This document shows positions 1 to 5,249 of a DNA stretch of 5,249 nucleotides, one piece after another. The notes under the pieces are model-generated. The model saw only the letters and a program-made list of their open reading frames with translations, was not told where the DNA came from and did no database searches. The translations under genes were made by a program, and so were the position numbers. The DNA is from Methanomassiliicoccales archaeon (GTDB taxonomy: Archaea; Thermoplasmatota; Thermoplasmata; Sysuiplasmatales; Sysuiplasmataceae): contig DAHXLZ010000339.1 of assembly GCA_027365715.1 (NCBI GenBank), positions 1-5,249 on the forward strand, given 5' to 3'. Position 1 is the first letter of the stretch. Each line of letters starts with the position of its first letter.

Positions 1-915
1 GATGTCAAAGCATTTTTTATCGGATCATCGTCAGTCAAGTCTCCTGTCGTTCTCGGTCATGAAGTTTCGGGCGTGATACACCAGTCGAACTCGCCGCAGC
101 TGAAAGCGGGTCAGAAGGTCAACGTTGCCGCCGACAGTCCCTGTCTGGTGTGCACAGCCTGCAAAAAGGGTTTTCAGAATCTCTGTCCGAACATGACAAG
201 TCTGGGCGTGAATATCGACGGAGGATACTCTCAGTTTATGAGGATCAACAAGGATTTTGTCGACAAGGGTCTGGTTTACAGCCTTGATGATAAGATCAGT
301 TTTGATGAAGGTGCATTGATAGAGCCGGTGGCGGTCAGTCTTCACTGTCTGAACCTTGTCAGTTACAGCGGGATTGAAAACGCTGTTGTTATAGGGGATG
401 GGCCGAACGCGCTTATACATCTTCAACTGCTCAAAAAAGTAAAAAAGGTTGGAAATGTAATTGTGCTTGGGCTTTCTGCCGAAAGGCTGCGGATGGCATC
501 AGCGCTTGGAGCAGACAGGACTGTCAACGTGTTAAGCGGGCAATCGGATATAGACAGGCTTAAAGAGATCGGTGTTGACATCATCGACGTTACTATTGGA
601 AACAGGGAAGCGATGATCGAGGCAAAGAAGATAGTCGGGAAAGGATCCAGAGTCCTGGTTTTTGGAGGTTCTATACAGGATTCTCAGCTTCCGTTTACAA
701 TGAATGAGCTTCATTACGATCAATTGACAATGACCGGTTCTTCAGGCACGAGCATCGGTAATTATATCCTCGCGGCAGATATCGTGAATTCAGGGATCAT
801 CGACCTGAAGAGTCTGATAACTGAGAGGTTTTCACTGAGTAAAATTCACGACGCAATGGTATATTCCAAAGAAATGAAAGGACTCAAGTGTGTGGTCAAT
901 CCATCATCCGGCTGA
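1..915 (+). CDS. Zinc-dependent medium-chain (MDR) sugar/polyol or alcohol dehydrogenase, 5'-truncated
   Basis: The reading frame is open from base 1 to a TGA at 913-915, giving 304 codons of an enzyme family usually about 340-350 residues long; roughly 35-40 N-terminal residues lie outside the window. The first in-window residues (DVKAF) match what follows the CG-x of the catalytic-zinc Cys motif, so that Cys should sit just off the edge. Fragment codons 19-21 are the GHE motif (zinc-ligand His), codons 48, 51, 54 and 62 are the four Cys of the structural zinc lobe (C-x2-C-x2-C-x7-C), and Glu108 in IEP is the usual third catalytic-zinc ligand region. The Rossmann half starts near codon 128 with GDGPNA. 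Members oxidise secondary alcohols of polyols, sugars or threonine with NAD(P). The cytosolic location is inferred from the absence of visible membrane segments. The kinase downstream suggests a sugar or polyol substrate, but exact specificity is not readable. Confidence 0.93.
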   Translation, partial: DVKAFFIGSSSVKSPVVLGHEVSGVIHQSNSPQLKAGQKVNVAADSPCLVCTACKKGFQNLCPNMTSLGVNIDGGYSQFMRINKDFVDKGLVYSLDDKISFDEGALIEPVAVSLHCLNLVSYSGIENAVVIGDGPNALIHLQLLKKVKKVGNVIVLGLSAERLRMASALGADRTVNVLSGQSDIDRLKEIGVDIIDVTIGNREAMIEAKKIVGKGSRVLVFGGSIQDSQLPFTMNELHYDQLTMTGSSGTSIGNYILAADIVNSGIIDLKSLITERFSLSKIHDAMVYSKEMKGLKCVVNPSSG

Positions 916-1025
916 TTGCATTGCATTGTGGAAGCGACGGCACATACCGTCAACGCATGATATCTATGAAATAGTAGACTCTTCATTTCAAACCACCAAT
1001 CCAGCACTTGCGCAGTTGTATCAGT
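916..1025. other. Intergenic spacer between dehydrogenase and kinase
   Basis: This 110-nt spacer separates two co-directional genes. It opens with a short tandem run of ATTGC units (915-928) and holds a small hairpin: arms GACGG (936-940) and CCGTC (947-951) around a 6-nt loop. No T-run follows the hairpin, so it is not a convincing terminator. The kinase frame is closed upstream by a TAG at 975-977, and between that stop and 1026 its only usual start codon is a TTG at 1008. An AT-rich stretch at 961-974 might hold a promoter for the kinase, but no clear archaeal TATA box can be assigned. Confidence 0.5.
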
Positions 1026-2420
1026 ATGGGCTCAGGTCATCTTGTCGGTGGAATCGATATCGGTTCATCTTCTATGAAATGGACCATTTATGATTACAAG
1101 ACAAGACAAATAGTGGATTCCGGAAGGAACCGGTACCCGGAAGGATTTTTCAAACCGGATGCAATAGATGTGGACAATATTTTTGAAATGTTCAGGGAAC
1201 AGTTTCACCAGGTCTCAAGGGAAAATGTTTCAGCGGTAGGTCTCTCATGCATGGCTCCTGTTCTTATTGCGGTTGACTCAAACTTCGAATCCCTGCTGAG
1301 CATACCATATAATTCCTCCGCCGGATCAGAACTTTTCGGTGAATTCAGTTCATTCGATTTCAAGAAACACACACTGAATCCGCTGAATGTTCAGATGTTT
1401 CCTCAGAAGATACTCTGGTGCGGGAGTCATATGCCGGATGAACTGGAGGAAACCGCATACTTCATCGACCTTAATGGCTTCCTCTTCAATAAGATCCAGC
1501 TGGACGAGGACAGCACGCCATTGCAGGACATAGCCACCGCTTCGGAGTGGGGACTCGTAGACGTTCCTTCCAGAGATTGGTGGGGAAGCCTCGTCGAAAT
1601 GCTGAAGATTGGAAGCAAACTGCCTGAGCTGGTCAGTCCAGAATACTCCAGGACAATAGACGGAGTGGACCTCTGTATAGGGACTGTTGACACAATGGTT
1701 TCGTCTCTAGGCTCCATTGGTACGGGTGAAAATCAGATTTTTGTCTCCAACGGGTCGACCCTGTGCGCCGGCTTCGTTTCCGGCAGACCGGTAGTCACCG
1801 ACAGGCTATATTGTGATATTTATTTTTCAGACAAGTATCTCATTAATGGTTGCAATTCGCAATTTTACACTTTACTCGAATTTGCAAAGAAGGTTCTCGA
1901 TTTAGACATCGATATCGATAAGATTGGATCATCGCCTACTAATGTAATTTTCATTCCCTACCTGCAGGGAGAGAGATGCCCGCTGTTCAATACGAATATC
2001 CGAGGCGGGTTTTACGGATTTGACACAAACACGACGAGAGAGGATATGGCAGCATCAATAGTACATTCGCTGGGATATCTTTCAGCAGATATGCTCAATA
2101 ACCTCATCGAGTTTGCAGATGGTAATATGGATGGGGTGGTCGCCGGCGGCGGCCTGACCAAGAGACTGATAGGCTCGATTGCGTCGAGTATTTCGGGTAT
2201 GAATTATCGGATTAGCAGTTATGACACAGGCACACTCGGAGCGGCGATTATCGCGCTGAAGCACACAGGTGCCATTGCAAACTATCCTGACGATATAAGT
2301 GACTTTGTTCGTGACACCGGCACCGTGCTGCCCGCAATTCCGTCATTGAAGGCACACTTCAGGAATTTTGAAAAGTTCCTGGAGATTCGGGAACTGCTCA
2401 AGGACATCGCTCCTCTATGA
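1026..2420 (+). CDS. FGGY-family carbohydrate kinase, divergent (xylulokinase/gluconokinase-like)
   Basis: FGGY kinases transfer the ATP gamma-phosphate to a sugar or polyol hydroxyl in the cytosol. With ATG 1026 the protein is 464 residues, normal for the family; TTG 1008 would add six residues. Neither start has a Shine-Dalgarno sequence, and ATG is preferred because GIDIGSSS (phosphate-1 motif, Asp11) then starts at residue 9. Other landmarks are DIATASEWGLVDVPSRDWW, equivalent to the usual D-x-x-x-A-S...D...DW segment; Asp222 in GTVDT, the position of the catalytic base; YLQGERCP (312-319), matching the family's YL-x-GER-x-P; GGGLTK (374-379), matching the adenosine motif; and GTLGAA near the C-terminus. 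The sugar-binding segment usually written W-N-D-x-R reads YNSSA (95-99), so specificity is probably non-standard. The dehydrogenase upstream suggests a ketose or polyol substrate, as an inference. The family assignment is secure; calling it xylulokinase would be overreach. Confidence 0.92.
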   Translation: MGSGHLVGGIDIGSSSMKWTIYDYKTRQIVDSGRNRYPEGFFKPDAIDVDNIFEMFREQFHQVSRENVSAVGLSCMAPVLIAVDSNFESLLSIPYNSSAGSELFGEFSSFDFKKHTLNPLNVQMFPQKILWCGSHMPDELEETAYFIDLNGFLFNKIQLDEDSTPLQDIATASEWGLVDVPSRDWWGSLVEMLKIGSKLPELVSPEYSRTIDGVDLCIGTVDTMVSSLGSIGTGENQIFVSNGSTLCAGFVSGRPVVTDRLYCDIYFSDKYLINGCNSQFYTLLEFAKKVLDLDIDIDKIGSSPTNVIFIPYLQGERCPLFNTNIRGGFYGFDTNTTREDMAASIVHSLGYLSADMLNNLIEFADGNMDGVVAGGGLTKRLIGSIASSISGMNYRISSYDTGTLGAAIIALKHTGAIANYPDDISDFVRDTGTVLPAIPSLKAHFRNFEKFLEIRELLKDIAPL

Positions 2421-2445
2421 TAAGGCATGGTGTTTACCTGTCTCA
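2421..2445. other. 25-nt convergent gap between kinase and aldehyde dehydrogenase
   Basis: The kinase stop (TGA 2418-2420) and the aldehyde dehydrogenase stop (TGA on the minus strand, 2448-2446) face each other. The gap contains no evident hairpin with T-run for either direction, so both transcripts probably end inside or beyond the opposing gene, giving overlapping antisense 3' ends. Confidence 0.6.
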
Positions 2446-3966
2446 TCAACTGTCGCCGGAGACCTGATAATACCAGCCTTTCCTTTGCTTTCCGGTGGTG
2501 TCGAAGTATACGTGCTTGACATAGGTGAATTCTTCAAGGGAGTAAGAGGAGAGGGATGCTCCATGTCCGCTGCGTTTGTAGCCGGCCCATGGCATTTCCG
2601 AAGGGACAACAATATGTTCATTTATCCATACCGTTCCAAACCGCAAATCTTTTATCGCCCTCACTGCCCTGGTAACATCCTTCGTCCAGACAGATGAGCC
2701 GAGACCGTAAATCACGTCGTTGCTGCGCCGAATCGCATCATCATAGTCGCTGAACGGCAACAATGTGAAAACCGGTCCAAAAATTTCTTCTTTGACTATG
2801 GCTGAATTTTCATTTTCGGTTTGTATCACTGCAGGTCGAAGGAAAAAGCCGCCCTCCAATCCAGATATCCTGGGTTTATCTCCTCCGTATTTCAGTTCTC
2901 CGCCCTCTTCAACACCCTTTCTTATGTAGCCCTCTACCCTTGCTCTGTGAGCCATCGATATCAGGGGTCCCATATCTGTTGTAAGATTCGCCGGATTGCC
3001 GATTCTAACTTCTCTGAGTCTGCTTACAAGCAGTTTTTCAAATCTGGAAATCAGATTCTTATGGACATAATATCTGGTCGAGTTCGCACAATCCTGTCCA
3101 TTGTTGACAAGGCCGCCTGTCAGTGCACCCTCTACCGCAGCATTCAGGTCGGCATCTTCAAAGACTATGAAGGGTGCCTTACCACCGAGTTCCAGAGAAA
3201 CCTTTTTGAGATTCTCGGCACCAAGTCTTGAAATGTTTCTTCCAACTTCCTCACTGCCAGTGAATGCAATCATGTCAATTTTCCTGCTTGCTGCAATGCC
3301 ATTGCCAATTTCTCCACCTGGTCCTGTTATGATGTTGACCACTCCGTCCGGAATACCGGCTTTCTGCATCACTCTTCCAAGTTCGAGAGTGGTCAGGGGC
3401 GTATAACTCGCAGGCTTGATCACAACAGTATTTCCCATGGCCAGAGCTGGAATCGCTCTCCATGCAACCATCATGAGCGGATAATTCCAGGGAGTTATGA
3501 CACCGACAACACCTATCGGCTCCCGGCGAACCGCGCTTGTCCCATCCTCGATGTACTCACCCATCGCCTTGCCTTCAACATTCCTCGAAGCGCCGGCAAA
3601 GAATCTGATGTTGTCTATGAGATACGGCAAATCATAGTTTGCCGACTGCTTCATCGATTTGCCAGCGTTCCTCGACTCCAGGGCAGAAAAATAATCCTTT
3701 TTGTTCTCAATTGCATCGGCTATCCGCAGAAGCAGGAGGGAGCGGTCTGCAGGTGTTTTCCTTGACCATATACCACTGTCAAACGCACTTCTTGCAGCAT
3801 CTATGGCGGCTCCGAGATCTTCTCCTGAAGCATGAGGCACCATTGCCATCACACGCCCGCTTGCAGGATTGATAACATCCATGACTCTCTCAGTCGACGA
3901 CGGTCTCCATTCACCGTCAATGAAGTTTAATTCTTTCCTGAGTTTTTGCCGCATTCGCTGCACCAT
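2446..3966 (-). CDS. NAD(P)-dependent aldehyde dehydrogenase (gamma-aminobutyraldehyde/betaine aldehyde-like)
   Basis: This is a complete ALDH-superfamily enzyme that oxidises an aldehyde to its acid through a Cys thioester. From ATG 3966 it is 506 residues, the normal size. The frame also opens at TTG 4020 (524 residues), and ATG 3954 is a further option. ATG 3966 is chosen because the conserved N-terminal FIDGEW then begins at about residue 15, and a TATA-like box lies at a fitting distance. The catalytic set is intact: Asn161 in TPWNYP, Lys of the following KPA motif, the GSEEVG dinucleotide loop, Glu259 in LELGGKAP, nucleophile Cys293 in GQDC, and Glu394 in EEIFGPV. The Glu259-Cys293 spacing of 34 equals that of classical ALDHs. 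The C-terminal SEMPWAGYKRSGHG...YSLEEFTYVKHV resembles 4-aminobutyraldehyde dehydrogenases (PatD), but lactaldehyde or glyceraldehyde-type roles are equally possible. It has no Shine-Dalgarno sequence. Confidence 0.95.
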   Translation of the reverse strand: MVQRMRQKLRKELNFIDGEWRPSSTERVMDVINPASGRVMAMVPHASGEDLGAAIDAARSAFDSGIWSRKTPADRSLLLLRIADAIENKKDYFSALESRNAGKSMKQSANYDLPYLIDNIRFFAGASRNVEGKAMGEYIEDGTSAVRREPIGVVGVITPWNYPLMMVAWRAIPALAMGNTVVIKPASYTPLTTLELGRVMQKAGIPDGVVNIITGPGGEIGNGIAASRKIDMIAFTGSEEVGRNISRLGAENLKKVSLELGGKAPFIVFEDADLNAAVEGALTGGLVNNGQDCANSTRYYVHKNLISRFEKLLVSRLREVRIGNPANLTTDMGPLISMAHRARVEGYIRKGVEEGGELKYGGDKPRISGLEGGFFLRPAVIQTENENSAIVKEEIFGPVFTLLPFSDYDDAIRRSNDVIYGLGSSVWTKDVTRAVRAIKDLRFGTVWINEHIVVPSEMPWAGYKRSGHGASLSSYSLEEFTYVKHVYFDTTGKQRKGWYYQVSGDS

Positions 3967-3974
3967 GAAACTGT

Positions 3975-4005
3975 AATCGCCTGCGATGTAATAACGCTGG
4001 CGATT
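3975..4005. repeat. 7-bp inverted repeat bracketing the TATA-like box (possible operator)
   Basis: Arms AATCGCC (3975-3981) and GGCGATT (3999-4005) are perfect reverse complements separated by 17 nt. The TATA-like element at 3988-3994 lies in the spacer, a typical place for a repressor site in an archaeal promoter. Direct reading shows the symmetry; the operator role is inference. Arms this short can arise by chance. Confidence 0.4.
3988..3994 (-). promoter_or_regulatory. Candidate archaeal TATA box for the aldehyde dehydrogenase
   Basis: On the minus strand TTATTAC runs from 3994 to 3988, starting 28 nt upstream of the A of ATG 3966. That spacing fits an archaeal TATA box for a leaderless transcript starting at or near the ATG. 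The match to a TATA consensus is only partial, and if translation starts at TTG 4020 this stretch would be coding. Confidence 0.35.
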
Positions 4006-4026
4006 GCCGATTTCAGGCAATTTCAG
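4003..4026. repeat. Second inverted repeat plus 10-bp-spaced direct repeat upstream of the aldehyde dehydrogenase
   Basis: ATTGCC (4003-4008) and GGCAAT (4016-4021) form a perfect 6-bp inverted repeat with a 7-nt spacer, sharing three bases with the preceding repeat. ATTTCAG also occurs twice, at 4010-4016 and 4020-4026, exactly 10 bp (one helical turn) apart. The group sits upstream of the TATA-like box relative to the minus-strand gene, where an activator or second regulator subunit could bind. Confidence 0.35.
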
Positions 4027-4108
4027 TTTTTGTAATGTGCGTGAGAGAATGATGGCGGGCTGATGGCTGCACGATCTATTTCAACAGCCTTGTCACTTAT
4101 CCGGAACA

Positions 4109-4115
4109 GGAAGTG
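4109..4115 (+). promoter_or_regulatory. Shine-Dalgarno site of the dehydratase gene
   Basis: GGAAGTG matches the archaeal/bacterial GGAGGTG consensus at six of seven bases and ends 5 nt before ATG 4121. It supports that start codon, and contrasts with the kinase and aldehyde dehydrogenase, which have no such site. Confidence 0.6.
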
Positions 4116-4120
4116 TATCA

Positions 4121-5249
4121 ATGGCGAAGCGCAGAGTACTCATAACGGGCATATCGGGATTCGTCGGACCGCATCTTGCCAAATCATACCTGGACAGCGG
4201 CGACGAAGTTTACGGTCTTGTGAGAAGACGTGCCGATGGTGATGTAAACAGAGGTTTGCAGGAACTCGGCATCCAGAATGAAGTCAGGAAGATTGAAGGA
4301 AACGTCGAGGATCTCACTTCCCTGTTAATGGCCTTTGACTCATCCCGGCCAGATATTGTATTTCACCTTGCTGCGCAGAGCTTTGTGCACAGATCTTTCA
4401 TCAACCCCCTCGAGGTGGTAAATTCAAATGCTGTCGGAACCGCAAATGTCCTCGAGGCGATGCGTCTCAAGTCAAACAATTCTACGAAACTTGTCTTTGC
4501 CGGTTCCAGTGAAGAGTACGGTTTTGTCGCCACTTCCCGGAAACAGGTGGAAAGGTTCGAAAAGAACAGCGGAAAGATTTTTCCGCCGGTCGTCAAATAC
4601 CCGGAACTTCCGATAGCGGAAACCAATCCGCTGCGCCCGATATCGCCTTATGCGGTGACAAAGGTTTTCGGCGAATATCTGTCAATCGAATATGCACAGA
4701 GCTACGGGCTGAGAAATGTTGTATCCAGGGGATTCAATCACGAAGGCGCCAGGCGCGGCTCCTATTTTGTCACCGCTTCCGTGGCGAGACAGATTTCCGC
4801 TCTGAAGAGGGGAGAGGCAAAAAGCGTCTCCATAGGCAACGTCGAGGCTTTCAGGGACTGGACACACATAAACGATATGGTGAAGGGGTACAGGCTGCTT
4901 GCCGAGAAGGGCGAAAAGGGACAGGCATACAACATAGGTTCGGAAAGGACAAATTCTGTTGCCGGCTACATTCTCTTGTGCTTCGAGGCCGCGGGCATGG
5001 CCGTAAGCGGCATCGAGACGCTGAGGAGTGGCAGGAAGCTGAAGGATCCGGCGGCAGAAACAAGGATTTCAATGTTCGGCAAAAAGTGGCAGGGCACAGA
5101 GATAGACAGGCTCCTCCTCGAAGAGGAGTTCAGTTTCAGCCTGAAGGACGGAGGATTCAGAGTCGCAACGGATGCAGGCGGGTATGATGTCGTCTTCGAC
5201 AGCGAGCGATACAGGCCTACGGACGTTCCCATACTGCTTTCGGACACAG
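4121..5249 (+). CDS. gmd: GDP-mannose 4,6-dehydratase-like extended SDR, 3'-truncated
   Basis: The frame is open from ATG 4121 to the right edge, 376 codons without a stop. The family makes GDP-4-keto-6-deoxymannose from GDP-mannose, the precursor of GDP-rhamnose, GDP-fucose and related sugars for surface glycans. Visible motifs are TGISGFVG (Gly10-x-x-Gly13-x-x-Gly16); RRR at 35-37 after the second strand, as in NADP-binding members; HLAAQSFVHRSF; SSEEYG (129-134), with Ser129 in the place of the catalytic Thr and Glu131 as the dehydratase Glu; Tyr177-x3-Lys181; FNHEGARRG (from 205), nearly diagnostic of GMD; and RDW at 245-247. The end reads RYRPTDVPILLSDT, equivalent to the RPAEV-x-LLLGD segment, so about 30-40 residues are missing. 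The Ser129-to-Tyr177 stretch is about 20 residues longer than in classical GMDs. An alternative is a related 4,6-dehydratase or 4-reductase of the same SDR group; the Glu and NHE-x-x-RRG argue for GMD. Confidence 0.88.
   Translation, partial: MAKRRVLITGISGFVGPHLAKSYLDSGDEVYGLVRRRADGDVNRGLQELGIQNEVRKIEGNVEDLTSLLMAFDSSRPDIVFHLAAQSFVHRSFINPLEVVNSNAVGTANVLEAMRLKSNNSTKLVFAGSSEEYGFVATSRKQVERFEKNSGKIFPPVVKYPELPIAETNPLRPISPYAVTKVFGEYLSIEYAQSYGLRNVVSRGFNHEGARRGSYFVTASVARQISALKRGEAKSVSIGNVEAFRDWTHINDMVKGYRLLAEKGEKGQAYNIGSERTNSVAGYILLCFEAAGMAVSGIETLRSGRKLKDPAAETRISMFGKKWQGTEIDRLLLEEEFSFSLKDGGFRVATDAGGYDVVFDSERYRPTDVPILLSDT

Larger units (their letters stand above)
3967..4120. other. Divergent intergenic/promoter region
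   Basis: About 154 nt separate the preferred start of the minus-strand aldehyde dehydrogenase from the plus-strand dehydratase-like gene, so both promoters should lie here. The half next to the aldehyde dehydrogenase carries the repeats listed separately. For the plus-strand gene, CTATTTC (4076-4082) and CTTATC (4096-4101) are weak TATA-like candidates; the first is better placed for a transcript with a short leader containing the ribosome-binding site at 4109-4115. Confidence 0.5.

Noticed and set aside
31..426. 131-codon minus-strand open frame opposite the dehydrogenase
   Set aside because: It lies entirely antisense to the zinc-binding domain of a clear MDR gene, and its translation shows no recognisable motif.
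936..951. GACGG/CCGTC hairpin as a transcription terminator of the dehydrogenase
   Set aside because: The stem is only 5 bp and is not followed by a T-rich tract, so it is noted only as part of the spacer.
890..1093. 67-codon plus-strand frame spanning the dehydrogenase-kinase spacer
   Set aside because: It overlaps the end of one real gene and the conserved N-terminus of the next in another frame, has no ribosome-binding site and resembles nothing known.
1908..1919. Perfect 12-bp palindrome ATCGATATCGAT inside the kinase gene
   Set aside because: It encodes the DIDID run of a normally conserved reading frame, and a similar ATCGATATCG at 1054-1063 encodes the GIDIG motif. It is explained by Asp/Ile codons rather than a binding site.
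2821..3231. 136-codon plus-strand frame antisense to the aldehyde dehydrogenase (also 3101-3406, 2368-2697 and 3639-3872)
   Set aside because: All are shadows of the well-conserved minus-strand enzyme; their translations are low-quality and motif-free.
4020..4020. TTG 4020 as the aldehyde dehydrogenase start
   Set aside because: It would add 18 residues ahead of the usual family N-terminus, there is no Shine-Dalgarno sequence, and the stretch looks more like promoter DNA; it is not strictly excluded.
1..5249. CRISPR arrays, tRNA/rRNA genes, transposons, attachment sites
   Set aside because: No regularly spaced repeats, no tRNA-like cloverleaf, no transposase motif and no terminal inverted repeats were seen on either strand.

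Overview
This 5.25 kb window holds four protein genes and no recognisable mobile, RNA or CRISPR element. In order: the 3' part of a zinc-dependent sugar/polyol (alcohol) dehydrogenase on + (1-915, cut by the left edge); an FGGY-family carbohydrate kinase on + (1026-2420); an aldehyde dehydrogenase on - (2446-3966), convergent with the kinase across a 25-nt gap; and a GDP-mannose 4,6-dehydratase-like gene on + (4121-5249), divergent from the aldehyde dehydrogenase and cut by the right edge.

The organism is most likely an archaeon, possibly a Thermoplasmata-type lineage. The grounds are: arginine written mostly as AGA/AGG and frequent ATA isoleucine codons; a kinase and an aldehyde dehydrogenase with no Shine-Dalgarno sequence, as expected for leaderless archaeal mRNAs; a GGAGGTGA-like site before the dehydratase; and a dehydratase form (SSEEYG active-site loop) that resembles archaeal homologues from memory. 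This is inference, since no rRNA or marker gene is present.

The left half reads as a small carbon-utilisation block. The MDR dehydrogenase could oxidise a polyol or sugar, the kinase could phosphorylate the resulting ketose or another sugar, and the aldehyde dehydrogenase could oxidise an aldehyde product to its acid. The physical link is only neighbourhood: the dehydrogenase and kinase are co-directional but 110 nt apart, and the aldehyde dehydrogenase is on the other strand. The substrates cannot be read from the sequence. The right end begins a different theme, nucleotide-sugar synthesis (GDP-4-keto-6-deoxymannose) for surface glycans, and probably continues outside the window.

The non-coding parts are short: 916-1025, 2421-2445 and 3967-4120. 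The last is the most structured, with inverted and direct repeats around a TATA-like sequence upstream of the aldehyde dehydrogenase. I see no strong case for a wholly new system. The best leads are the unusual sugar-binding segment of the kinase, the enlarged loop in the dehydratase active site and the possible operator at 3975-4026.
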